Positions 17,841-27,014 of a DNA stretch of 61,863 nt are shown here, in pieces (position 1 is the stretch's first letter; every line of letters begins with the position of its first letter). The notes under the pieces were generated by a model. It saw nothing but the letters and a program-made list of their open reading frames with translations, made no database searches and was not told the DNA's origin. This stretch comes from DAOPXV01 sp035352535. GTDB lineage: Bacteria; Muiribacteriota; UBA9980. The DNA lies in contig CAZJFS010000007.1 of NCBI GenBank assembly GCA_964545075.1, forward strand, positions 1-61,863, written 5' to 3'. The translations under genes and the position numbers were made by a program.

Positions 17841-19739
17841 ATGGGAATTTTAGAAAAAATACTTTGCCCTTCCGATATCAGGAAGCTCGATACGGGCGAG
17901 CTCGAAAGACTTGCGAGCGAGATACGCGGGGTCATCGTCGATACTGTTTCAAAAAATGGCGGTCACCTGGCGTCGAGCCTTGGCGTCGTCGAACTTACGC
18001 TCGCGATTCATAAGGTTTTCGACCTTGCGCGCGACCGGTTCGTCTTCGACGTCGGGCATCAGTCTTACGCGCATAAGATAATCACGGGGCGGCTGGCCCA
18101 ATTTCATACGCTCAGGCAGTATGGCGGCATATCCGGATTTCCAAGGATAAGCGAATCCCCGTATGATGCATTCGGCACGGGCCACTCCTCCACTTCAATA
18201 TCGGCGGCCCTCGGGTATGCCACGGGCCGTGATCTGAACGCCGAGAGCTACTATGTAGGCGCGCTTATAGGAGACGCGTCGCTTTCCGCCGGAATGGCGT
18301 TCGAGGCTTTAAATCACGCCGGCCACGCCAGAAAACGCATGATGATAATTTTAAACGACAACGAGATGTCTATTGCGACTAATGTTGGAGCGCTTTCGGT
18401 CTATCTCGAAAAGATAAGGGTTGGAAAAGCTTATATCAAGCTTAAGGAAGACGTCGAGACTTTTCTGAAGATGATTCCCGTTTTCGGCGCTAACGTGGCC
18501 AAATTTGTCGAGCGAATGAAGTCGTCGGTAAAATATATGGTCGTGCCGGGAATGTTATTTGAGGAGCTGGGCATAAAATACCTCGGCCCCGTTGACGGGC
18601 ACAACGTCGAACAGATAGTTGAAACGATACAAAATGCCAAGGATTTCGCCGGTCCCGTTCTTATACACGCTATAACGAAAAAAGGCAAAGGGTTCGCGCC
18701 GGCCGAAAACGCTCCAGAAAAATATCACAGCGCCGGTTTTTTCTGCGTCGAATCCGGCGATTCTACGAGACCTAAAACAAATACTTATACCGATGTTTTT
18801 GGCGACACCATGCTTAAACTCGGAGAGAAGACGCCCAAATTGACTGCAATCAGCGCGGCAATGCGCGACGGAACAGGCCTTAACGCCTTTAATTCGCGTT
18901 TTCCCGACCGCTTTTTCGACGTCGGGATCTGCGAACAGCACGCCGTGACTTTCGCGGCCGGCCTTGCGCTCGCGGGGTTCATTCCAGTCGTCGCTCTTTA
19001 TTCGACTTTTTCACAGCGCGCCTTCGACCAGTTCGTTCATGACGTGGCGCTTCAGAATCTGCATGTGGTGTTATGTCTTGACCGCGCGGGGCTCGTTGGC
19101 GAGGATGGCGCCACCCATCATGGCGCCTTCGACATCTCGATGTTTCGCATGGTACCCAACACCATCTTTATGGCTCCGTCCAATGAGCTTGAACTTAAAA
19201 ACGCGCTTTATAATGCCGTTACCAGATATCGCGGGCCTGTCGTCATAAGGTACCCTAAAAGTTCCGTTGAAGACGTTTGCACTCACGAATCCCTTTTCAG
19301 TGATGATTTCAGCTATGAGGATATCGCCGAGGGTTCGTCCGGCAGGATCTATGACGGATCGGACATAGCCGTAATAGGCGTCGGAAGGGCCGTCAACGAT
19401 TGCAAAAAAGCGGCCGTCGAGCTTAAGTCCAGGCATAACATAAGCGTTGAGCTTATCGACGCGCGGTTTATAAAACCGCTGGATATGAAGATGGTCGAAG
19501 ATATTGGCCGAAGATTTAAAAGTATAATCACTGTTGAAGAAAATGTTATAACGGGCGGTTTTGGTGAAAACTTCCTGGCCGCACTGGTTGGTCTGGGTTT
19601 TAATGATTTCAAATTTAAAAATATAGGAATCGGCGACTGCTTCATCGAACATGGCGCCAACCAGAAGCTTCGCGAAATAATTGGCATCGACGCTTCCGGC
19701 ATAGTGAAAACGGCCGTCGGCATGGTGGGGAAAAAGTGA
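17841..19739 (+). CDS. dxs: 1-deoxy-D-xylulose-5-phosphate synthase
   Basis: 632 aa, full length. It joins pyruvate and glyceraldehyde 3-phosphate in a thiamine-diphosphate reaction, the first step of the MEP isoprenoid pathway. HLASSLGVVELT, the ThDP/metal motif GDAS (about 145) to NDN (about 173) and the catalytic Glu in GICEQHAVTFA (about 363) are present. It lies next to ispA, so precursor supply and chain building are encoded together. Confidence 0.96.
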   Translation: MGILEKILCPSDIRKLDTGELERLASEIRGVIVDTVSKNGGHLASSLGVVELTLAIHKVFDLARDRFVFDVGHQSYAHKIITGRLAQFHTLRQYGGISGFPRISESPYDAFGTGHSSTSISAALGYATGRDLNAESYYVGALIGDASLSAGMAFEALNHAGHARKRMMIILNDNEMSIATNVGALSVYLEKIRVGKAYIKLKEDVETFLKMIPVFGANVAKFVERMKSSVKYMVVPGMLFEELGIKYLGPVDGHNVEQIVETIQNAKDFAGPVLIHAITKKGKGFAPAENAPEKYHSAGFFCVESGDSTRPKTNTYTDVFGDTMLKLGEKTPKLTAISAAMRDGTGLNAFNSRFPDRFFDVGICEQHAVTFAAGLALAGFIPVVALYSTFSQRAFDQFVHDVALQNLHVVLCLDRAGLVGEDGATHHGAFDISMFRMVPNTIFMAPSNELELKNALYNAVTRYRGPVVIRYPKSSVEDVCTHESLFSDDFSYEDIAEGSSGRIYDGSDIAVIGVGRAVNDCKKAAVELKSRHNISVELIDARFIKPLDMKMVEDIGRRFKSIITVEENVITGGFGENFLAALVGLGFNDFKFKNIGIGDCFIEHGANQKLREIIGIDASGIVKTAVGMVGKK

Positions 19740-19740
19740 T

Positions 19741-20583
19741 ATGGCGGTCGTAAAAGAAAGAATTGACATATTGCTCACGAATTTAAAGATATGCGAAAGC
19801 CGAAACCGCGCCGCCGCGTATATTTTAGAGGGCCGCGTATCCATAGGCGGCGTGCCCGTTAAAAAGCCCGGTGAAAAATTCGACGTTAACTCGAAGATAG
19901 ATTTTAAGGACCCCGAAGAAGAATACGTGAGCCGCGGCGCATATAAGCTTCTGAGGGCGGTAGAGAAGTATAACATATCTTTTCATGGGCGCACCTGCCT
20001 TGACATAGGCGCTTCAACCGGCGGCTTTACACATCTGATGCTCAAACGCGGAGCTGAAAGGGTCATCTGCGTTGACGTCGGGACCGGCGTTTTGCATCCT
20101 AAAATCAAGAACGATCCGCGCGTCGCATCATTCGAGCAGACTCACATCAATAAATTTTCATTGAGCGATGCCGGATGTGAATTCGCGGACGTTATAACAT
20201 GCGACGTTTCGTTTATATCGGTGTTGAAATTTATCGGAAAATTCGATGCGTTCACGCGTGACGGGGCGATTGCGCTGATTCTTATAAAGCCTCAATTCGA
20301 GGCGGAGGTCAGTGAAGTGAAAAAAGGCGGCGTGGTTATGGATCCGATTATCCACCGCCGTATCATAATGAATTTTATAAGCGAATTCGCTAAAAAGAAA
20401 TTTATTTTTGAAGGGATCGTAAATACCCCTAAATTAAAAGATTGTAAAAACATCGAATACTTGATTTTTTTAAAAAAACATGATAAGATAGAAGACAAAG
20501 CAGTTCCTGATTTAAGTTCAATGGAAAATGAGGTCGTTGAACTTATTGATGGTGCTTTCCTGGAGTTTGGCCGCAAAAGTTAG
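19741..20583 (+). CDS. tlyA: TlyA-family rRNA methyltransferase
   Basis: 280 aa. An S4 RNA-binding domain covers about 1-60 (RIDILLTNLKICESRNRA), followed by an FtsJ-like methyltransferase domain with the SAM-binding LDIGASTGGFT (about 87-97) and the catalytic-region LIKPQFEA. TlyA proteins 2'-O-methylate rRNA and are often misnamed haemolysins. It starts 1 nt after the dxs stop, the same order as in Bacillus. Confidence 0.93.
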   Translation: MAVVKERIDILLTNLKICESRNRAAAYILEGRVSIGGVPVKKPGEKFDVNSKIDFKDPEEEYVSRGAYKLLRAVEKYNISFHGRTCLDIGASTGGFTHLMLKRGAERVICVDVGTGVLHPKIKNDPRVASFEQTHINKFSLSDAGCEFADVITCDVSFISVLKFIGKFDAFTRDGAIALILIKPQFEAEVSEVKKGGVVMDPIIHRRIIMNFISEFAKKKFIFEGIVNTPKLKDCKNIEYLIFLKKHDKIEDKAVPDLSSMENEVVELIDGAFLEFGRKS

Positions 20584-20605
20584 TATATCAAAAGGAGAAG
20601 GCAAC

Positions 20606-20989
20606 TTGAAAAAAAAGATTCTGGTCTGCGAAGATGAAGAAGATTTAAGGGTTATTTTCATAGATTTCTTCCAGGATAAGGGGTTTGACGTTATATGCAC
20701 TCAGGACGGCGAACAGGGGCTTAAGCTTGTAGACGCTGAAAAGCCTGATATAATGCTTCTTGATATGCGCATGCCAAAGCTTGACGGCTACGGTACTTTG
20801 AAGCGCCTGCGCGAGTACAACAAAGAGCTTCCCGTAATAGTCATAACGGCATACGGGTACATCTGTCAGGTCATTCAGATGATGAATCTTGGGATTTCCG
20901 GCTATGTCACCAAGCCAATCGATTATGACAAACTTTACGAGAAGATAAATGAAGTTCTTTCATATAAACCGACCGGGGCGCAACAATAA
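20606..20989 (+). CDS. Single-domain (CheY-like) response regulator
   Basis: 127 aa receiver domain with no output domain. The acidic pocket EDEED, phospho-acceptor Asp53 in LLDMRMP, Thr in VITAYG and Lys in VTKPID are all present, so it can be phosphorylated. The TTG at 20606 after AAAGGAG (20591-20597) is the likely start; the longer frame from 20528 overlaps tlyA. No sensor kinase is close. Its stop overlaps the next ATG by one base (TAATG). The role is unknown; regulators of this kind control pili, sporulation or motility. Confidence 0.9.
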   Translation: MKKKILVCEDEEDLRVIFIDFFQDKGFDVICTQDGEQGLKLVDAEKPDIMLLDMRMPKLDGYGTLKRLREYNKELPVIVITAYGYICQVIQMMNLGISGYVTKPIDYDKLYEKINEVLSYKPTGAQQ

Positions 20990-22104
20990 TGAGAATATCG
21001 AGCCTTGTATCCAGAATCGGGAAAAAAGTCCCTTTTAAATTAGCTGAAAAATGGGATAATGTGGGACTTACGATCGGAGAAGGTTCCGTGGAACTCGCGT
21101 CCATCGTAATATGCCTCGATCTTACCGACGAGGTCATCGATTATGCGAAAAAAGTATCGGCGAACCTCATAATAAGCCATCATCCTTTGATATTTGGCAG
21201 CATAAACTCCATAAATCCAAATACGCTCACGGGCAGCCTCATTTACCGTCTGATACGTGAAAACTTAAACTTGCTCGTCCTTCATACGAATTTCGATAAA
21301 TCCGATTATAACTCGTCGTACAAGCTTGCTTCCCAGCTGGGGCTTTCGACGATCCATCCCCTGCATATCACGGATCACGAATATTTACACAAAATAGCGG
21401 TTTTCGTTCCTAACGCCGATTGCGAATCCGTAAAAAAAGCCATGTCCGGGGCTGGCGCGGGCGTCCTCGGAAATTACAGCGAATGCGCTTATATGCTGGA
21501 AGGCTACGGCGAATTCCGCGGTAATGAAAATTCAAATCCAGCGATCGGATCGCCTATGAAACTTGAGCGCGTCGAAGAAACCAGGCTTGAAATGATATTC
21601 CCCGAAAGCATAATGAGCCAGGTAATGGAAGCAATGAAAAACGCTCATCCTTATGAAGAGCCCGCTTACGATATCTATCAGCTTAAAAACATCAGCCGGC
21701 ACTACGGTTACGGCGTTTATGGCGATCTTTCAAAACCGCTTTCCGCCGAGGAATTCATCGCCAGGATCAAGCATGTTTTCGGCGAAACCGAGCCGTTGTT
21801 AAAGGTGGGCGCTCCGCCGGCGCGCATAAAAAAAGTCGCGCTCGTGAACGGTTCCGGATTCGAATTCCATAAAGACGCGGCCGAAAAAAAATGCGACGTT
21901 TTTCTGACGGGCGATATCTCGTATCATCGCGCATGCGAACTTAAATATAAGGGCCTTTTTACAATAGACTGCACTCATTTTGCCACTGAAAAAAATTTCG
22001 TCAACTGCGTTTCTGATCTTTTGAATGAAATAAACAACGAAGCGAAGTGGGCCATCAATTATTATCCGGCAACTTGCCTTAAAAACCCTATGGAGCGTAT
22101 ATAA
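20989..22104 (+). CDS. Nif3-like dinuclear metal protein (DUF34, GTP cyclohydrolase 1 type 2 name)
   Basis: 371 aa, the long form with a PII-like insert (about 130-230). Metal-binding motifs are SHHPLIF (about 63), LHTNFD and, near the C-terminus, DCTHFATE. The family is universal but its reaction is debated; the GTP cyclohydrolase name rests on few members. It is coupled to the response regulator upstream and to a zinc-ribbon coiled-coil protein downstream, a pairing common in bacteria. Confidence 0.9.
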   Translation: MRISSLVSRIGKKVPFKLAEKWDNVGLTIGEGSVELASIVICLDLTDEVIDYAKKVSANLIISHHPLIFGSINSINPNTLTGSLIYRLIRENLNLLVLHTNFDKSDYNSSYKLASQLGLSTIHPLHITDHEYLHKIAVFVPNADCESVKKAMSGAGAGVLGNYSECAYMLEGYGEFRGNENSNPAIGSPMKLERVEETRLEMIFPESIMSQVMEAMKNAHPYEEPAYDIYQLKNISRHYGYGVYGDLSKPLSAEEFIARIKHVFGETEPLLKVGAPPARIKKVALVNGSGFEFHKDAAEKKCDVFLTGDISYHRACELKYKGLFTIDCTHFATEKNFVNCVSDLLNEINNEAKWAINYYPATCLKNPMERI

Positions 22105-22105
22105 A

Positions 22106-22807
22106 TTGGAAATCAACGAATTATTGTTCAATCTGCAGAAGTACGATAACACGCTTAAGGGCGTCCGGGTCGATCTGGCTAAAATGGAAGGCCGGAAAGC
22201 TGAAATGCTTGCCGATATTAAAAATTCTGAAAAGGCCGTTTCGACCACTAACTCTAAGATCAAAGACGCCGGGATCGAGGTCGCCATACTTGAAAAGGAT
22301 GTTGACTGCATAGACGCGCAAATAAAAAAACACGGCGATAAATTTCTGCTTATAAAAAACGAAAAAGAACTCGCTAAATATAACGCTGAAACGGATAAAC
22401 TTCAGAAGGATAAATCAGCGATTGAAGAAAAGATACTCGAAGCGATGGATAAATCGGAAAAATATTGTTCGGAACTTAAAGCGCTTCAGGCCGATCTTGA
22501 AAAGAAAAGAAAGTTATATGACATCGAGCTTGCCGATCTTGAAAAGCTTATCGCGAACCAAAAAGAAGAAGTTGAAAAGCTCATGAAGCACAGAAACGAA
22601 TTTTCGCGTTCGATACCGGTCGATAAGCTCGCGATCTATGACAAGCTATTTGCCGCGAAGCACGGTCAGGCGGTTGCCGTAGTTTCAAGAAAAGTCTGTT
22701 CCGGTTGCCGCCTTTCTATATCGGACAATACTTTGAACAACGCAAAAATGGTACAGAGCCTGGTTTTCTGTCCGAACTGCCAGCGCATAATACATCTGGA
22801 AAGTTGA
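22106..22807 (+). CDS. Coiled-coil protein with C-terminal C4 zinc ribbon
   Basis: 233 aa starting with TTG at 22106 after GGAG. Residues 1-180 are a long coiled coil; the end has CSGC and CPNC, 21 residues apart, forming a zinc ribbon (DUF164/CT398-like family). Such proteins often accompany Nif3-type genes, as here, and are thought to act as adaptors; the precise role is not known. Cytoplasmic. Confidence 0.85.
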   Translation: MEINELLFNLQKYDNTLKGVRVDLAKMEGRKAEMLADIKNSEKAVSTTNSKIKDAGIEVAILEKDVDCIDAQIKKHGDKFLLIKNEKELAKYNAETDKLQKDKSAIEEKILEAMDKSEKYCSELKALQADLEKKRKLYDIELADLEKLIANQKEEVEKLMKHRNEFSRSIPVDKLAIYDKLFAAKHGQAVAVVSRKVCSGCRLSISDNTLNNAKMVQSLVFCPNCQRIIHLES

Positions 22808-22814
22808 AACTTTA

Positions 22815-23786
22815 ATGCAGAAACTCTATAAATTTTTAATAATTACAATCGCCGTCTTAGTCATAGCGCTTGGCGGTTACGTCTATTATAAGGTGACTTA
22901 CGATACCGGAATAGTCAAAATTAACGGATTCGTAAACGATTACACTCAAAGGCTTTCCGCCGACTTTATAAACAGCATGGAAACGGCCGGCGTCGCACTT
23001 TCGCAAAACACGAAAGTCGATATGATCACGGTGGTAATCGACAGCACCGGACCTTATGAACCTTCCGAATACGCAAGGATGCTTTTAAAGAACTATGAGG
23101 CGGCTAAGGCTGAGATCGCGGGGGCGATCGTCATGCTCGTCGATCTGAAAAAAGGCCGTATTTGCATGGAAATTTCCGCGCGCATACAATTTATCGTCTC
23201 GAAAGAGTTCGGGAACAAGGTTTTAGACGGCCATGTCATCCCGATGTTCAACGAAGCCAACAAGGTGCTCGGCGAGCAGGCGCAAAAACCTGAATCGCAG
23301 GCCCGCGCCAACGAGTTTATCGGGCAGGGTCTTCTTGAAGGCGTCCGGGCCATCGCCCAGAAAGTTTATGATGAAAACGCAAAACAGAAATTCGCCGATG
23401 AAATGATAAAGCTTCGCAAGCAGGAAGATGAAGCGGCGGCCTCACGCTGGTCTTTTTCTTTCTGGTTTTATCTCGGCGTCGCTTTCTTTGTATTGCTTGC
23501 CGCGTTAATAGTTAAAATACAATTCAGGCTCAGATGCCCGAAATGCTATTACAGGATAAAGATAACCGAAGAAACCATAGAAATTCCCGAAAACGATAAG
23601 CCAGGCCTGTCGATCGAAGTAGTGCAGTGCAATCACTGCGGCTACTATGACATGCGCCGTATCGTTACATATCCGAGAAGTTTTTATCTGTCTCACCTTT
23701 ATGAAGCGGTGCTCGACGTCGTTAAAAGTTATTACCGCAGAAGAAAGCGCGAATACCGCAAAAAAAATTATACCGATCACGATTAG
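22815..23786 (+). CDS. TPM-domain membrane protein with zinc ribbon
   Basis: 323 aa. An N-terminal membrane anchor (about 5-25) is followed by a TPM (YgcG-type) domain, about 40-180, with VDMITVVIDSTGPYEPSEYA and IVMLVDLKKGRICMEIS. A second membrane segment (about 215-235) leads to a cytoplasmic tail with CPKC and CNHC, a zinc ribbon. TPM domains face the periplasm and have been tied to photosystem repair and phosphatase activity in other organisms; here the substrate is unknown. The gene ends 24 nt before the RNase P RNA. Confidence 0.82.
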   Translation: MQKLYKFLIITIAVLVIALGGYVYYKVTYDTGIVKINGFVNDYTQRLSADFINSMETAGVALSQNTKVDMITVVIDSTGPYEPSEYARMLLKNYEAAKAEIAGAIVMLVDLKKGRICMEISARIQFIVSKEFGNKVLDGHVIPMFNEANKVLGEQAQKPESQARANEFIGQGLLEGVRAIAQKVYDENAKQKFADEMIKLRKQEDEAAASRWSFSFWFYLGVAFFVLLAALIVKIQFRLRCPKCYYRIKITEETIEIPENDKPGLSIEVVQCNHCGYYDMRRIVTYPRSFYLSHLYEAVLDVVKSYYRRRKREYRKKNYTDHD

Positions 23787-23809
23787 TTTTTTATAAAAAA
23801 TACAAACAT

Positions 23810-24178
23810 AAGCGGGCCGGTCTGCCGTGCGAAGGCGTTTTTTCGTTCTTTGCGAGGAAAGTCCGGACATCTAAAGGCAGCATGCTGGCTAACGCCCAGT
23901 GGGCGTCCGCGAGGGCGTTCAAGGAAAGTGCCACAGAAATTATACCGCCGTGAAAACGGTAAGGGTGAAATGGTGAGGTAAGAGCTCACCCGGGCGGCGG
24001 CAACGTCGTCTGATGGTAAACCCCATGCGATGCAAGGCCGAATAGGGTATCCTCTGAACCGTCTTTTTCATGCATGCCGCAAGGCTTGCGGGATACCGGG
24101 TTGGCTGCTCGATCGGCGCGGCGACGCGTCGCCAAGACAGATGGCAGATTAAACAGAATCCGGCTTATGAGCTCGCTT
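23810..24178 (+). ncRNA. rnpB: RNase P RNA, bacterial type A
   Basis: The catalytic RNA that trims 5' leaders from tRNA precursors. The conserved GAGGAAAGTCCGGAC (23854-23868) and ACAGAATCCGGCTTAT (24153-24168) form the P4 core. The ACAGAAA element is near 23934, and the GGTAAACCCC and AATAGGG segments near 24016-24050 are present. The ends were set by an 8-bp P1 helix: AAGCGGGC (23810-23817) pairs with GCTCGCTT (24171-24178) with one G-U pair. TATAAA at 23792-23797 may be its -10 box. Confidence 0.95.
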
Positions 24179-24195
24179 ATGTTTGTAAATATTAT

Positions 24196-24257
24196 CGCTT
24201 TAAGCGCTTTAATAGTATAGTGAAAAATTGACACTTGCCTCTTATTTGTGTTATAAT
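24196..24257 (+). promoter_or_regulatory. Promoter of the pseudopilin operon with upstream direct repeats
   Basis: Perfect boxes TTGACA (24228-24233) and TATAAT (24252-24257) are 18 bp apart and precede the first pseudopilin start at 24300. Sixteen bases before the -35, CGCTTTAA occurs twice in tandem (24196-24203 and 24205-24212, one base between), a possible activator site. Confidence 0.75.
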
Positions 24258-24299
24258 TTAAACAGGAGCTATGTTTCTAAAAATGGAGGTGATGAAATT

Positions 24300-25013
24300 A
24301 TGCGCTTTTACGCTAAAAAAAACGGGTTAACCAGTCATTATTCAAAATCATCCGCTGATTATCTTTCAAACAACCCGGATTCCAAAGCGTTTACATTAGT
24401 CGAAATCATGATCGCGATGCTCATTATGGCGGCAGCTATCGTACCGGTAGTGGCCCTTATGACGGATAACGCCAAACAGACGAATGTCGGAGAGGCTTAT
24501 TCGGCCATGATGCATCAGTCAACCCGGATACTCGATACGCTGCTCGAACGCGTAAGGTATTCCGACATCATTGCGGCGGCCATTCTGGAAGGAACGCTTT
24601 CAGATGCCTCAAGTACCAAAGAAGCCATCATCAATAATATTTTCAACATTATCGATATCAAAGAGAATAAGAACAGAACTTATTTTGTTTCTCCGTCTGA
24701 TTTTGAGTTCAATACGATAGTTAACGGAAGGACGGCACAATATGCCGATCCTCGAAGAAAGAACGAGCCTATCGTTTATACTTTGAAGATCCAGCAGGTC
24801 GACCGTGATTTTTCTTATATCAAAAATAAAGATTCCGTCAACCTTCCCAATATTAATTCTCTTACGGCAGCCGATATCGGTAAAGTTTTCGTAACCGGAA
24901 AGTTGATGAGAATAAATCTTAATGTTGAATGGGGAACTCCGAAGCCTGGAGTGACAAGGCCTTATCAAAACGTATATACCCTTACCACATTCAAGGCCAG
25001 GCTGGAAGATTAG
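24300..25013 (+). CDS. Minor pseudopilin, GspI/PilV-like
   Basis: 237 aa. The class III leader ends at KA|FTLVE, so prepilin peptidase would cut before Phe; Glu5 of the mature protein is kept, and the hydrophobic helix runs about 30-52. GGAGGTGA (24285-24292) marks ATG 24300; the frame is open to 24228 but that would start inside the promoter. It resembles the product of 46335-46982 in helix pattern (EIM, then LM-D-KQT). A GspI-type tip subunit is inferred. It leads a K-like and a J-like gene. Confidence 0.85.
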   Translation: MRFYAKKNGLTSHYSKSSADYLSNNPDSKAFTLVEIMIAMLIMAAAIVPVVALMTDNAKQTNVGEAYSAMMHQSTRILDTLLERVRYSDIIAAAILEGTLSDASSTKEAIINNIFNIIDIKENKNRTYFVSPSDFEFNTIVNGRTAQYADPRRKNEPIVYTLKIQQVDRDFSYIKNKDSVNLPNINSLTAADIGKVFVTGKLMRINLNVEWGTPKPGVTRPYQNVYTLTTFKARLED

Positions 25014-25044
25014 CTTTCCGGCTTGAAAGGCGGTGTTATGCAAT

Positions 25045-25761
25045 ATGGACGTTAAAAATATGAAAATTATAAATAACAGGCGCGGAATGGCTATATTAAT
25101 AGCCCTGACGGTTTGCACATTTCTGCTTATATTTACTACGACGCTTTTTCAGCAAAATAAAAATGTCATGAGCGTTGAATTCAAAGTTAAAGAATCGCTC
25201 AGAGCTCAGTATCTTGCCAAGGGCGCTCACCAGATGGCGCTTTTAAAGATACGCGAACTTCCGACCGAATTATATGACGCGGTGAGATGGCATAAGGGAT
25301 GGGTCGACGAGAAAAACTTAGCGGCCGCGGATAAAAATGATATAAGAATGTCTATTCCCAACATTACGGCGCCGAGCGGGTTTAAAACCGATATTTTTCT
25401 TAATTATTACACCCGTTTCGAGGTTACTAACGCCAGTCCTGTCGGAAATACGCAGCTTATAGGAAAAAGAATCGCCGCCGTCGCCGGTGTCGACAGTGAG
25501 CAGCTTTATTATGCCGCCGACGTTGTAAACGACGGTTTCGTTGGCGATTGTATCGTTAAACAGATATTACTCGTTTCGCAGCACCATAACAACCTTATAG
25601 ACGGTATTGAAATACTGGCCGAAGGATCGGAAGATCCCGGAAATCAATATGCCGGCATGATGGGCGGCGGGCTTGGAAACACTCAGAACGCCTCGCCGTC
25701 ACAGTATAATTCGGTTCACAGGAAAGTTTATGATATAGGTTATATGGTGGTTGGTAAATAG
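25045..25761 (+). CDS. Minor pseudopilin, GspK/PilX-like
   Basis: 238 aa. The leader RRG|MAILIAL lacks Glu5, as in GspK and PilX, which sit at the pilus tip. After the helix comes YLAKGAHQMALLK and LPTELYDA, shared with the product of 45623-46333 (YLAKGAAQLALLK, LPTECYDA). The ATG at 25045 is better placed behind AAAGGCGGTG than the GTG at 25033. It lacks the large insert of classic GspK, so it is a short form. Confidence 0.8.
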   Translation: MDVKNMKIINNRRGMAILIALTVCTFLLIFTTTLFQQNKNVMSVEFKVKESLRAQYLAKGAHQMALLKIRELPTELYDAVRWHKGWVDEKNLAAADKNDIRMSIPNITAPSGFKTDIFLNYYTRFEVTNASPVGNTQLIGKRIAAVAGVDSEQLYYAADVVNDGFVGDCIVKQILLVSQHHNNLIDGIEILAEGSEDPGNQYAGMMGGGLGNTQNASPSQYNSVHRKVYDIGYMVVGK

Positions 25762-25816
25762 AGTTTCACCGGTCCTTAATTTAAAATTAAGATCCGGACA
25801 GGGAGGAAAACTCTTT

Positions 25817-26680
25817 ATGATTAATTGTTATAAAATAATGAAAAGCTATAGAACAGGCGGTTTTACGGTAGTTGAAATGCTCGTCGCGGTGACCGTTTTT
25901 TCGCTGCTCTTCATGGGAGTTTTTGAGCTTCAAAGAACGGCTACGACTACGTTTTCTATCGGTTCCTGGAAAGCAGAATCACAGAGGACGCTTGTCACCG
26001 GGCTTAAAATGATCCGCGATGACATTGAAAAAGCTACTTATCCTTCAAAAATATTCGGCGATGGAACCATGATATATTCAACGGTCGAGCCGCCGAAATT
26101 CGTGCTTAAAAATCCGAGCGCCGATAAAACTAACGGCGGAATCCCGGGCATAGACGATTTCTTTCTCAAGTACAAAGCCGGAGTGGCGCCGATGCCTGGG
26201 GACGGCGGTTCTATCACGCTTATCACATATAATATATGCGCCCCCGTATATGCCGATAACGATCGTATAATGGCGAAATCGGAGGTGGCGTCTTTTGACA
26301 AGACCCAATATCAGAGTACGCCTCACGTTCAGATGAGCCTCATACTTAAAGCGAAGACTAACGATGTTCCTTATCCGACGCTCGTATATCAGGTCGGCGC
26401 GAACGGTCCGATGAAAACGCTCATGACGCACGTCCAATCCGTCGAAATAACAAAGGAAGACGTATATCCGCCCCCCGGGAATCCGCCGGACGTTAATAAC
26501 GACGTTAATCTTGGAAAGTATTATTCAATATATGAGGTATATGCGGTAATAAACATTAATATCGAACTCAGCCCAAATTCGGACTCCAGGATAAGAAGAA
26601 CGTCCGGCGCCATGTACGACAACATTAAAATAGTTGAAAGCACCAGGGCGCGTTGTAACGTTCACGCCATACCCAATTGA
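25817..26680 (+). CDS. Minor pseudopilin, GspJ/PilW-like
   Basis: 287 aa. The prepilin site TGG|FTVVEML is followed by a hydrophobic helix and, about 30 residues later, SIGSWKAESQRTL, shared in pattern with the product of 46984-47733 (NAGTWMANLTQEL). GGGAGGAAA (25801-25808) sets ATG 25817; the longer frame from 25751 overlaps the previous gene. It completes an I-K-J set that would form a tip complex on a type IV pilus or T2SS pseudopilus. Confidence 0.85.
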   Translation: MINCYKIMKSYRTGGFTVVEMLVAVTVFSLLFMGVFELQRTATTTFSIGSWKAESQRTLVTGLKMIRDDIEKATYPSKIFGDGTMIYSTVEPPKFVLKNPSADKTNGGIPGIDDFFLKYKAGVAPMPGDGGSITLITYNICAPVYADNDRIMAKSEVASFDKTQYQSTPHVQMSLILKAKTNDVPYPTLVYQVGANGPMKTLMTHVQSVEITKEDVYPPPGNPPDVNNDVNLGKYYSIYEVYAVININIELSPNSDSRIRRTSGAMYDNIKIVESTRARCNVHAIPN

Positions 26681-26718
26681 TATTTTCTTAAAAATTTAAA
26701 ACGGGAGTAGTTTTTCAA

Positions 26719-26910
26719 ATGGCTAAAAAACAGAAAGCGATTATAGTAAATACCGGCTGGGCCGACGGCAAACTGATCGATAATATCGATATTTTAAACA
26801 AACATCTCTCGGAAGGGTGGATCGTATTAAGCCAGGGGCCGATGGGATCAGGCGATACGACGTGGGCATATTCGCTCGTCATCATGGAAAAACGCGAAGA
26901 AAACAAATAA
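26719..26910 (+). CDS. Small 63-aa protein of unknown function
   Basis: 63 aa with GGGAG (26702-26706) before the ATG and an intrinsic terminator directly after, so it is the last gene of the pseudopilin operon. The pattern of a leading strand, helix LNKHLSEGWIVLS and a closing strand YSLVIMEK recalls small DUF4177-type proteins, but this is only a likeness. No signal or membrane segment. It may be a cytoplasmic partner of the operon or unrelated. Confidence 0.7.
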   Translation: MAKKQKAIIVNTGWADGKLIDNIDILNKHLSEGWIVLSQGPMGSGDTTWAYSLVIMEKREENK

Positions 26911-26937
26911 ACCCGGAATAATTCGAATTCATCAAAT

Positions 26938-26976
26938 AGCAGGAGCTTTTTATAGGGCTCCTGCTGTTTGTTTTTT
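26938..26976 (+). terminator. Intrinsic terminator of the pseudopilin operon
   Basis: AGCAGGAGC (26938-26946) pairs perfectly with GCTCCTGCT (26957-26965), a 9-bp stem with a 10-nt loop, followed by a T-rich tail with six consecutive T (26971-26976). Ends the operon of 24300-26910. Confidence 0.85.
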
Positions 26977-27014
26977 ATATAATGATTTTTCAGGCTTATT
27001 TCTTCTTCTTTTTT

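Noticed and set aside
18269..18282. Dxs has GDA instead of GDG in the thiamine motif
   Set aside because: GDAS is a common natural form of this motif and the metal-binding Asp and Asn are present.
19741..20583. Haemolysin
   Set aside because: The S4 plus FtsJ layout is that of an rRNA methyltransferase; the haemolysin name is historical.
24228..24299. Longer start of the first pseudopilin at TTG 24228
   Set aside because: That TTG is the -35 box itself; transcription starts after it.
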